DNA of 39,681 nucleotides from an uncultured Flavobacteriales bacterium (GTDB lineage Bacteria; Bacteroidota; Bacteroidia; Flavobacteriales_G; Salibacteraceae): NCBI GenBank assembly GCA_913062955.1, contig CAJXZP010000037.1, positions 1 to 39,681 of the forward strand, read 5' to 3'. Shown piece by piece: positions 17,030 to 24,572 of this stretch (position 1 is its first letter; each line of letters starts with the position of its first letter). The notes under the pieces were generated by a model. It saw only the letters and a program-made list of their open reading frames with translations, ran no database searches and was not told where the DNA came from. The position numbers and the translations under genes were made by a program.

Positions 17030-18499
17030 TTAACGTTTCATATAGAGTTCAGTCAATAATTTTTTATCCGCTTTACCATTCTGACTCAATGGAATTTCTT
17101 CCAGAAATTTAATATCTGAAGGAATCATGTAAGGAGGTAAAATGGCTGATATATCCTGTTTAATTTGAGCTACAGTTATCGTCTCATTTCCGTTAACCTT
17201 TACCAAACTCACAATTTTCTTTACACTCCCATTCCTTTTTAAGGCAATGGTTTCGCCTTGTACAACATAGGTTAATTTATTAATCGCACTAGATATTTCA
17301 TTTAACTCAATTCGATACCCGTGTAACTTCACCAAATCATCATTTCTACCCGTAAAAAACAACATCCCCTTTTCTAGGTAACCCTGGTCACCCGTTTTAA
17401 AAGCACGTTGATTATTAATCGTTACAAATTTCTCTGCATTTAGAATTTCATTATTGGTATATCCTTTTGACACATTTGGTCCTACAATTATGATTTCACC
17501 ATTTTCAATAAGCAAGCGACTTTCGGGTTGTGAAACCCCTACCGGTAAGGAGGTGTGTGAGTCAATAAGTTCTGGGGTGATTTCCACTAAGGTGGTCGCC
17601 ACCGTGGCTTCCGTAGGTCCATAGGTATTCAATACTCTAGCCTTTGGATAATTCTCCATCAATTTGTTGGCCAAGTCATTTGCAAGCACTTCCCCACAAA
17701 ACAAAAATGTATGAATGGAATTCAACCGAGTTTCATTTTTTATTCGAGAATAAATCAATGTAAATGATGGGGTAGATACCCATATAGAACCCTGGTATTT
17801 TTTAATTCTTGGAATCAATACATTGGGGTCGGACGTTTGTTCCTTGTTGTTTAATAACAAGGTAGCCCCTAATTTCCCAAAAGTCATTACTTCAAAAACT
17901 GATAAATCGAAACTTAGAACAGCCGTATTTACAAAAACATCCTTGGACCCAAATCCAAAATCAGAACTCATCCATCGCGTAAATGATTGTACGGCCTCCG
18001 AACTAATTTGAACTCCCTTGGGCTCACCTGTGGATCCAGAAGTAAAAATAATATACACCAATGGATCTGCGAGCTTCTTAACTTGAACAGAAACTTCCGC
18101 TTTTTGAACCCGAGAAGTCTTTGTTTCTTCTACTAATATTTCTGTGATATTGTCTATTTGCAGAGGCCAGGCAGTCGTATTAATAACGATCTCACTTTTG
18201 GAGATCCTTGCAATTTTTTCTAAGCGTTCCTTCGGATAAAATTTATCCAATGGAATATACGCAATTTCCAATTTCATCATGGCATAAAAAGCCACCAACA
18301 TATTGGCACTTTTATGTCCGTATACCATTACTGGCCTTTGAGTTTGATGAATTCCATGCGCCACAAATTCCTCACAAAGAGCCTGTACTCGGGTATTAAA
18401 TTGTTCCCAAGTAAGTACAAAATCATCCCCTATAACTGCGAGTTTGTTGGGCTGAATATCCCACTCAATAAATTCCTTGGTATCGAAACAAAACTTCAT
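17030..18499 (-). CDS. dltA: DltA-like D-alanine-activating AMP-binding ligase
   Basis: This 489-aa adenylate-forming enzyme shows the family core motifs in order: IIFTSGSTGEPKGV (P-loop at 153-162), FCGEVL, NTYGPTEATVATT, FKTGDQG, GRNDDLVKLHGYRIELNEI, and NGKADKKLL with the C-terminal catalytic Lys near 476. The KLHGYRIEL and short stand-alone architecture match DltA, which adenylates D-alanine and loads it on the carrier protein DltC. Length is near the usual 500 aa. It is the last gene of the minus-strand dlt operon, two bases after the MBOAT gene. D-alanine specificity is inferred from the operon and overall similarity; another amino acid is possible. Confidence 0.88.
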   Translation of the reverse strand: MKFCFDTKEFIEWDIQPNKLAVIGDDFVLTWEQFNTRVQALCEEFVAHGIHQTQRPVMVYGHKSANMLVAFYAMMKLEIAYIPLDKFYPKERLEKIARISKSEIVINTTAWPLQIDNITEILVEETKTSRVQKAEVSVQVKKLADPLVYIIFTSGSTGEPKGVQISSEAVQSFTRWMSSDFGFGSKDVFVNTAVLSFDLSVFEVMTFGKLGATLLLNNKEQTSDPNVLIPRIKKYQGSIWVSTPSFTLIYSRIKNETRLNSIHTFLFCGEVLANDLANKLMENYPKARVLNTYGPTEATVATTLVEITPELIDSHTSLPVGVSQPESRLLIENGEIIIVGPNVSKGYTNNEILNAEKFVTINNQRAFKTGDQGYLEKGMLFFTGRNDDLVKLHGYRIELNEISSAINKLTYVVQGETIALKRNGSVKKIVSLVKVNGNETITVAQIKQDISAILPPYMIPSDIKFLEEIPLSQNGKADKKLLTELYMKR

Positions 18500-18501
18500 G
18501 A

Positions 18502-19683
18502 CTAAAACAATTTTCCGCTAAATATATATATAGCAAATGCTGTTAAATTGAACATAATAAAGATGGATAGATAGCGTACTGTTTTCGGCCCTAATTTTCC
18601 AAAAAACACATCTTTTTTCCCCTTTTTACATCGGTACACGTAATAGTTATGCCCTACAGAATAACAACCAAACAACATACCGCTCACTATGTAATGCAAT
18701 TCAAACCCATTCCAAAAACCCATTAGGGTAAAGGTCAAAAACAAGGCAATATTTTGACGGGTAATAGAAGTAAATACTTTTCGACTGGTGAGGTCTTTAA
18801 AAATAGGTTTAAAGAAATAATCGCCTAACCAATCCCCCAAAGATTTATGCCATTTTTTCCAAAACTCCTTTGGATTCACCGCTAAAAACGGTTGGTCAAA
18901 ATTGATCGGAACATCGATTCCAATAAAGTTACCAAATCCTATGGCCAACAAAGAATATCCTGCAAAGTCAAAGAACAAGAATAACAAATAAGTATACATA
19001 TAGGCGAAGTGATAAAATACAGATCCATCATCCACCAAATTGACCATGACCGCTCTGTAAATGGCCTCGGCAATTATAAACTTGTATAACAATCCTAAAA
19101 TAAGATTGCCCCATCCCTTCGAAAAAAAAGAAGCATTCATTTGCACATACCCCTTATTTACATCCGCATCAAATCGTCTAAATCGATCCAGTGGACCGAT
19201 TAGCAAAGTGGGGACAAAAGCCGTGAAATTAAAGAAGGACAGGAAAGAAAGGAACTCCTTACTTTTACGTTCATCAATATATAATCCAATGACCTTAAAA
19301 ACCATGTAAGACAAGCCTGCAATTTGAATGATTCGTTTCAACTCATACACCAAATCAGACTGATTTTCTTCTGGAAAGAAAACCATACTTTTCATCACAA
19401 ATACCGGTAAGGCCAGAGCCAGCATTGGAAAGACAATATTATTGGATGTATACCATTTCTTTAAAGCTAAAACCACCAAATACAAAGCGGTGATCATAAT
19501 TAAAATTTCCAACGGTTTGGTAAATAATAGCGTGATATACAATACATTCAACAAGGCTAACAACCATTTGTATTTTACTTTTTTGCCTATGGTTAGTTTC
19601 CCAATAAACATAAAAAGCACCGCTGCCCCTATGAAATAAAAGAACTGTAGGTCTGAAAAGGGTAAAGAGTTATTTAACTCCAT
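18502..19683 (-). CDS. dltB: DltB-like MBOAT membrane acyltransferase (WHG His replaced by Asn)
   Basis: This 393-aa polytopic membrane protein of the MBOAT family has about ten hydrophobic segments. DltB landmarks are FVPTLLIGPLDRFRRF (about 156-171), the conserved PKEFWKKWHKSLGDWL with His279, and LTFTLMGFWNG (316-326). DltB moves the D-alanyl group from carrier DltC across the membrane to an extracytoplasmic acceptor via DltX/DltD. In most MBOAT enzymes the second motif reads WHG with the catalytic His. Here the codon is AAT, giving Asn325, with a His five residues later (His330). Either this branch uses a different residue or the local alignment is shifted. It starts two bases after dltX ends and stops two bases before dltA. 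Confidence 0.86.
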   Translation of the reverse strand: MELNNSLPFSDLQFFYFIGAAVLFMFIGKLTIGKKVKYKWLLALLNVLYITLLFTKPLEILIMITALYLVVLALKKWYTSNNIVFPMLALALPVFVMKSMVFFPEENQSDLVYELKRIIQIAGLSYMVFKVIGLYIDERKSKEFLSFLSFFNFTAFVPTLLIGPLDRFRRFDADVNKGYVQMNASFFSKGWGNLILGLLYKFIIAEAIYRAVMVNLVDDGSVFYHFAYMYTYLLFLFFDFAGYSLLAIGFGNFIGIDVPINFDQPFLAVNPKEFWKKWHKSLGDWLGDYFFKPIFKDLTSRKVFTSITRQNIALFLTFTLMGFWNGFELHYIVSGMLFGCYSVGHNYYVYRCKKGKKDVFFGKLGPKTVRYLSIFIMFNLTAFAIYIFSGKLF

Positions 19684-19685
19684 AT

Positions 19686-19841
19686 TTAAAATTGTTGGTA
19701 CACAAATTTCACATTAGAGGTAGCCTCCATTTCGGTATTCGGATCCATAATAACTTCAAACTTTACGACATATAAAAACAGGTAGCCCACAAAAAGCAAA
19801 AAGTAGATCACTGTATTTCGTATCATTTTCGACTTATTCAT
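19686..19841 (-). CDS. dltX: DltX-like membrane microprotein (51 aa, C-terminal F-V-Y-Q-Q-F)
   Basis: I read this short gene directly on the minus strand. The ATG is at 19841, the stop at 19686-19688, and it has 51 codons. A basic N-terminus (MNKSKMIRN) precedes one membrane helix (about 10-27, VIYFLLFVGYLFLYVV), placing the C-terminus outside the cytoplasm. A short polar stretch follows, and the end is KFVYQQF, with Tyr48 between Phe46 and Phe51. Known DltX proteins of Gram-positives are about 50 aa with the same layout and end in an F-x-Y-N-x-F-type motif whose Tyr is thought to carry the D-alanyl group between DltB and DltD. The gene overlaps dltD by eight bases and ends two bases before dltB, which makes a chance ORF very unlikely. 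Confidence 0.82.
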   Translation of the reverse strand: MNKSKMIRNTVIYFLLFVGYLFLYVVKFEVIMDPNTEMEATSNVKFVYQQF

Positions 19842-21024
19842 AGTATGTTGAAATTAAAAACTCATTAATAGTCATCCATCCAAAATCTCCTAAGTGCATT
19901 ACATCCTTTAATGTTCCAGGAACATAATCCTCTTTATTAGCCACATACATATTCAAATATGGAAAGCCTAAATTTTGAATATCACTTTCAATTTGATCAA
20001 TCACCTCCTGGTATTCTTCTGTTCCGGTGTAAAAATAGGGGTTAAAAGGTTGAATAATAAAACTAGCATTTACATTGTTTTCATGTAAAAACTCAAGTAC
20101 CAATAAAAAGTCGGTATACTCCTCAGAGCCTTCCAGTTCAATTTTTACAACTGGCCTTTTTTGAAAAGTACCATCTTGTTTAACCACATACTTTGAAAAA
20201 TACTCATCATACACGTAAATATCATTATTGGTAATAGCCGAAACAAATTCACTTTGAAGCCTTTTCTTCGAGATTTCGAAACTACCATCCCAATTTGTTG
20301 AAAGACTATCCTTTTTGGTGGTTACAGAATATATAGTGTTTATTAGCGGTCTTTTTCCGATAAGGGCTTGCATAAGTTTGAGCCTAGAACCATCAATCAC
20401 ATTCTTGGTTTGATCTAAATACAAATTTCGTAACCCATCCATTGTACTAGTCACTCCATTAATTTTTGTATAATGGTTATGAATAAACCTGCCTACATGC
20501 TTTTTATAATTTTCTGAAATGGTGGAATCAAAAAGTAACTTATTCAAGAGGTTAGGTCGTGCAAACTCAATAAAAGCCTCCACATTAGTTCCATTTGTGG
20601 TAAACCACCCAGGACTTAGAACTATACAAATATCAGCCCCTTTCAAGTACTCTTTTGCGGCCAATAATTCCATTAGAATACTTAAATTTTGATGATAGGC
20701 ATGTCCAAAACCCATAACAGCCAACCCCATACTATCGGGTAAAAAATGGTAACTGGCATATGGAGTTAACGAAAGTTCAGAAGAACCAAAAATGGTCAAC
20801 TGATTAGCGTTCTTAATACTCGCAAACAAATCAATTTCCGATTGATCACCCGCTAATAAATTTGCGTATTTCCCCCTATGTTTTTCTTGAACCCCACTAA
20901 CACTAATCACTTCTGTAACCGACTCTTCACCATGTGACATACTAATTAAGTACACCACTAAAAAGGTTAAAATCAATGCAGTAATAATGGGTAAAAAGTG
21001 AAAACGGAAGAGTTTTATTAACAT
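19834..21024 (-). CDS. dltD: DltD-like SGNH-type D-alanyl transferase/thioesterase
   Basis: This 396-aa protein has one N-terminal membrane anchor (about 9-27) and a large extracytoplasmic domain. DltD landmarks are FGSSELS with the nucleophile Ser (81/82), GFGHAYHQ, LSPGWFT (matching the family SPQWF block) and a C-terminal DVMHLGDFGW holding Asp374 and His377 of the catalytic triad. DltD acts outside the cytoplasmic membrane in the last step of D-alanylation of envelope polymers. In this Gram-negative organism that is the periplasm. It starts five bases after dltC and overlaps the dltX start by eight bases. Overall similarity to DltD is clear at motif level; the acceptor polymer is unknown. 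Confidence 0.88.
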   Translation of the reverse strand: MLIKLFRFHFLPIITALILTFLVVYLISMSHGEESVTEVISVSGVQEKHRGKYANLLAGDQSEIDLFASIKNANQLTIFGSSELSLTPYASYHFLPDSMGLAVMGFGHAYHQNLSILMELLAAKEYLKGADICIVLSPGWFTTNGTNVEAFIEFARPNLLNKLLFDSTISENYKKHVGRFIHNHYTKINGVTSTMDGLRNLYLDQTKNVIDGSRLKLMQALIGKRPLINTIYSVTTKKDSLSTNWDGSFEISKKRLQSEFVSAITNNDIYVYDEYFSKYVVKQDGTFQKRPVVKIELEGSEEYTDFLLVLEFLHENNVNASFIIQPFNPYFYTGTEEYQEVIDQIESDIQNLGFPYLNMYVANKEDYVPGTLKDVMHLGDFGWMTINEFLISTYYE

Positions 21025-21029
21025 ACCTT

Positions 21030-21254
21030 TTAATTTTGTTTCCTTCTAATAAAGGCTAATAGGTTTGTTAGGGTTTCAAAATTATCCTCAATAATTTCAT
21101 CGAACGGAATTTCAATACCAAATTCCTCTTCAATATCAACCGCTAGTTCAACGATAGTAATAGAATCCAATACACCAGATTGCCAAAGCGAATCACTCAA
21201 TTCAACTCTTTCAAATGAAATTTCTTCAATTTTATCTACTAGATAGTCTTTCAT
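21030..21254 (-). CDS. dltC: DltC-like D-alanyl carrier protein (phosphopantetheine acyl carrier)
   Basis: This 74-aa acyl-carrier-protein fold has the 4'-phosphopantetheine attachment site in GVLDSITIVEL (Ser31) and an acidic helix EEEFGIEIPFDEI. DltC has the same size and a VLDS site and carries D-alanine as a thioester. The frame could extend to a TTG at 21263, but the ATG at 21254 gives the expected length and lies 20 bases after a TAnnTTTG box. It is the first gene of the operon, five bases before dltD. A generic ACP would look alike on its own; the neighbours decide the call. Confidence 0.9.
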   Translation of the reverse strand: MKDYLVDKIEEISFERVELSDSLWQSGVLDSITIVELAVDIEEEFGIEIPFDEIIEDNFETLTNLLAFIRRKQN

Positions 21255-21273
21255 TACTGCCAATTTTTCGAGG

Positions 21274-21281
21274 CAAAAGTA
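21274..21281 (-). promoter_or_regulatory. Candidate -7 element (TACTTTTG) of the dlt operon
   Basis: On the minus strand TACTTTTG matches TAnnTTTG exactly, 20 bases before the dltC ATG at 21254. No TTTG/TTG at -33 spacing was seen, so this is a motif-level call for the promoter of the five-gene operon. Confidence 0.45.
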
Positions 21282-21445
21282 GTATATATTCAGATAGATA
21301 TTTGGGTTATTTACGATATTCCCAAAAGGGGTATTTCATGCCAAACAAAAAACCAGAATCCTAGGAAACAAAGCACAATAAACATCCGTTCTATCCCCTA
21401 CCGCCTAATTCATTAAATTGGATAGGAAAAAGAGCCACATTTAAG

Positions 21446-21859
21446 TTACTTAAACTTCCTATCCTGCTCCTCAATAACTAGGTCATTGATGCTTGCAAAA
21501 CGTTTTTTCATTAAACCGTTTTCATCAAACTCCCAATTTTCGTTTCCATAAGCCCTAAACCAATTTCCATTAGGATCATGGTATTCGTATTCAAATCGTA
21601 CCGCAATTCTATTCTCGGTATGCGACCAGTATTCTTTTTTTAATTGGTAATCCAACTCCTGGGTCCATTTATCTTTTAAAAATTCAATAATTTCCTTTCG
21701 CCCATGAATAAACTGATCCCGATTCCGCCATTCACTATCGATACTATAGGCCATCGCAATTTTCTCTGGGTTTTTATTATTCCAAGCATTCTCAGCCAAT
21801 TGATTTTTTTCTTTCGATGTTTCTTCCGTAAAAGGAGGTAAAGGATGTTTTTGTTCCAT
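21446..21859 (-). CDS. DUF1348/NTF2-like family protein
   Basis: A 137-aa protein from the ATG at 21859. An upstream in-frame ATG at 21892 would add an unlikely hydrophobic stub. The sequence reads as an SnoaL/NTF2-like cone fold: [44 protein letters not shown] segment near the start, then [34 protein letters not shown]. These blocks fit the DUF1348 family. Such small soluble proteins bind a ligand or catalyse a minor reaction; no function is established. It is divergent from the SDR at 21933, with about 73 bases between starts that must hold both promoters. Confidence 0.78.
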   Translation of the reverse strand: MEQKHPLPPFTEETSKEKNQLAENAWNNKNPEKIAMAYSIDSEWRNRDQFIHGRKEIIEFLKDKWTQELDYQLKKEYWSHTENRIAVRFEYEYHDPNGNWFRAYGNENWEFDENGLMKKRFASINDLVIEEQDRKFK

Positions 21860-21932
21860 GGCGCATGTTTTAATAAAGAATTGTAAAAACAAGTTACTAT
21901 AAAAAGGGGGGCATACTTTGTACCTTTACCCT

Positions 21933-22631
21933 ATGAATTGGAATGGAAAAAGAGTTATTGTTACTGGGGGAAGTTCAGGAATTGGCAAACAATTAGTCCA
22001 AGACCTAACATCAAAAGGAGCGCTCGTATCCTTTTGCGGACTGGAAGATGAAAAAGTAGTCGCTACCGAAAAAAATTCAAAAGCCAAAGGTTACGTGTTC
22101 GACCTCGTACAAGAAAATCAGCTCCGTTCCTTTTTCGATAAAAGTATAGCGCATCTGGATGGTTTGGACATCCTAATCAACAATGCGGGATACGTAATTG
22201 CCGAAAACTTCATCGATTTAAAACGAACGGACTTTGAACACATGTTTGCCATTAATAGCATTGCTCCTGCACAATTGGCGCAACTCGCTATTCCCATTTT
22301 TAAAAAACAAGGATTTGGTGATATTGTAAATATTGGTGCTACCGGTGGATCGTATGCCTTTGAAACAGGAACGGCTTATTCCGCGAGTAAAGCTGCGTTA
22401 AGCATCATTTCCAAAAACCTTCAATTAGAACATCGTAAAAACAATATCCGTACGTTTCACGTAGACCCTAGTTGGGTGACTGATACCCATAATTTTAATT
22501 ATGGGACTCCCATTGAAAAAGAGGAGAATAAATTGAACCCGGTGGACATTTCTAGCGTTATTATACAAATGTTAGAAATGGACCGAAGAGGTTTCATCCC
22601 CCAAATATCCGTCTGGGGAACCCAACCATAA
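21933..22631 (+). CDS. Short-chain dehydrogenase/reductase (classical SDR)
   Basis: This 232-aa SDR has TGGSSGIG (11-18), NNAG (83-86), catalytic Ser140 in GATGGS, and YSASK (Tyr149, Lys153). FHVDPSWVTDT takes the place of the usual PGxxxT loop. It would reduce or oxidise a small alcohol/carbonyl with NAD(P)H. The start is the ATG at 21933; a TTG at 21918 in the same frame would only add five residues and falls in the likely promoter (TACTTTG at 21914-21920). It converges with the TPR/LuxR regulator gene. Substrate unknown. Confidence 0.87.
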   Translation: MNWNGKRVIVTGGSSGIGKQLVQDLTSKGALVSFCGLEDEKVVATEKNSKAKGYVFDLVQENQLRSFFDKSIAHLDGLDILINNAGYVIAENFIDLKRTDFEHMFAINSIAPAQLAQLAIPIFKKQGFGDIVNIGATGGSYAFETGTAYSASKAALSIISKNLQLEHRKNNIRTFHVDPSWVTDTHNFNYGTPIEKEENKLNPVDISSVIIQMLEMDRRGFIPQISVWGTQP

Positions 22632-22774
22632 TCCTACATTTTGATCTAAACATCACAAAACAACATCTGTCGTACATTCATTCGGGTCTTCAAAACAAAA
22701 ACGCTACCCGTACCATAAACAATAATGAGTCATTCAGGATTATTACTCCGAAACCATATATTCCACGAAAGAAA

Positions 22775-24409
22775 TCACCCCATAATTTGTTGACGAATAG
22801 AATTATTTGAATCGATTTTCATCTTTTTCCGTAGTCGGGTTTTCGCTTTTTTCACGGAATCGGGAGAAATCCCAAGAATACTTGACACTTCTCTGGTATT
22901 TAGCTCCAAACATAATAAGGAGGCTAACCTCTTTTCTTTAATCGTAAGAGATGAAATATGTTCATTTAGTAACTTTTGAGTTTCTGGATGTAACTCCTCA
23001 AAATAGAGGGCAAATTCTTCCCAATTATTTTCTAATTTAATTAAAGTTTTAAAATCAGAATTTACCCGATCTATTTTATGGGAATACTCGTTCGGCAATT
23101 TATGCGACAATTCACTTAGCTTTTCTTGTAATTGCCTGGCTTGATCATTTTTCTCAATCAAACGCATACTTTCCCGTGTTAAGGCCTTCCTTTTTAATTC
23201 TAATTCCTGTTTTAGTTTGTTTTTTTCCACTTTATTTAAAGCTGTTTTAATTTCAAAACTTTCTTTTTCAAGCCCTTTATTTTTTCGTACATCCCGCCAT
23301 TTAACAATTAAGAAAATAATCAAAAGAACCAAAAAGCCTATCAGGGCTATTTTAGTAATTCCCTGAGCTTCTTTCATCTTTATTTCTGATTTAAGAATTT
23401 CAATTTGAGTAGATTTTTCAACATCTAACAATTCTGCTTGAGCCATACCCAATGTTTTTGCTCTTTCTGTATTATAATTTTCAACTAATAATTGGGTATA
23501 CCTGTTGGCATATAAATAGGCCCCGTTTAAATCCCTTAAAGAATCATACATGTTCATTATTATATAAACCCCATTTAACTGTTGGGCCACTAGCTCCAGA
23601 TTTTGATAAATACGATCTGCCTTTTCATAATAAACAATAGCATTTTGAAGATCATTTTCCATTCGAAAAACATCTCCAATACCACGCAAGGCATTGGCTT
23701 TAACCTCGGATTCTAAAGGGACTTCAGCCACATTTAAACAAGAATCTAAATAATATGTGGCTAAATCCAACTTACCTGTTTTGATATAAAACCGGCCTAA
23801 ATTTTGAAGAAGATTACAATAACTCAATGGATTCACATTCTTTTGGTGCTGATCCAAAATACTTTGGAAAATTTGCATTGCCTTTAGGGTATCCCCTTTT
23901 AAAAAGGAACTAATTCCAATATTACCCATTGCCTTTATTTGCCATTCCGACATCCCTTGGACTTCAAAAAGGGCGTTAGCTTTCTGGAAATTTTGCAAAC
24001 TTGCGTCAGTATTTGAAAAACTTATATGCCATAATCCTAAGTTAAATTCAACAAAGGCCAGTACTGAATCATTCGGTTTTTTTGCTAATGCCCTTTTCGA
24101 AAGAGCTAAATAATAGCCCACCGAATCTTGCCGATAAAATTCTTTGTGATATTGGGCTTTAAAAAAATAGTATTCACTCGCAGGTATAGTGGAGGAATTG
24201 AAACTTGAATCCATGGAATGGATAAACTGAGTCGCCTTTAAATAATCATGCTGTAAAAACAAATTCTTCAAACTATCATTATTTGAAATAAAATCTGCCA
24301 GCAGCATACCCGGAAACCCGATCAGAATACTCACACATACGTATTTCACCCATGCAATCCCCATCTGAGGCATCCGTACTATTCTTAATGAAAAATGTCT
24401 TTTGTCCAT
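22775..24409 (-). CDS. Membrane-anchored TPR sensor with C-terminal LuxR-type HTH
   Basis: This protein is 544 aa from the ATG at 24409. It has a hydrophobic N-terminal segment (about 17-38, signal or anchor), then TPR-type helices (about 50-310: LQNLGRFYIKTGKLDLATYYLDSCL, GIGDVFRMENDLQNAIVYYEKAD). A membrane helix (about 352-371, ALIGFLVLLIIFLIV) is followed by a Lys/Glu-rich coiled coil and a LuxR/GerE-like helix-turn-helix (about 486-544, LTIKEKRLASLLCLELNTREVSSILGISPDSVKKAKTRLRKKM). This is a one-component transmembrane regulator with no kinase domain, seen in Bacteroidota. The frame extends to 24472, but a TAnnTTTG box at 24434-24441 falls inside that extension and supports 24409. It is divergent from the T9SS gene at 24573, a possible target. 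Confidence 0.86.
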   Translation of the reverse strand: MDKRHFSLRIVRMPQMGIAWVKYVCVSILIGFPGMLLADFISNNDSLKNLFLQHDYLKATQFIHSMDSSFNSSTIPASEYYFFKAQYHKEFYRQDSVGYYLALSKRALAKKPNDSVLAFVEFNLGLWHISFSNTDASLQNFQKANALFEVQGMSEWQIKAMGNIGISSFLKGDTLKAMQIFQSILDQHQKNVNPLSYCNLLQNLGRFYIKTGKLDLATYYLDSCLNVAEVPLESEVKANALRGIGDVFRMENDLQNAIVYYEKADRIYQNLELVAQQLNGVYIIMNMYDSLRDLNGAYLYANRYTQLLVENYNTERAKTLGMAQAELLDVEKSTQIEILKSEIKMKEAQGITKIALIGFLVLLIIFLIVKWRDVRKNKGLEKESFEIKTALNKVEKNKLKQELELKRKALTRESMRLIEKNDQARQLQEKLSELSHKLPNEYSHKIDRVNSDFKTLIKLENNWEEFALYFEELHPETQKLLNEHISSLTIKEKRLASLLCLELNTREVSSILGISPDSVKKAKTRLRKKMKIDSNNSIRQQIMG

Positions 24410-24433
24410 ATTATACTTATTTGTATCTATTAT

Positions 24434-24441
24434 CAAATGTA
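24434..24441 (-). promoter_or_regulatory. Candidate -7 element (TACATTTG) for the TPR/LuxR regulator
   Basis: The minus-strand octamer matches TAnnTTTG and lies 24 bases before the ATG at 24409, inside the longer ORF form. A clear -33 element is not visible. Confidence 0.38.
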
Positions 24442-24572
24442 GTAAGGACGGGCTTTCATTTATAGATTTCATTCATTTTTTCACAAACTGTCCCCCATTT
24501 GTCCCCCCTAAAAAATTGACATTTAATTCACTTTAACCTTTCCTTGCATTCTAATCATAATAATAAAAACAC

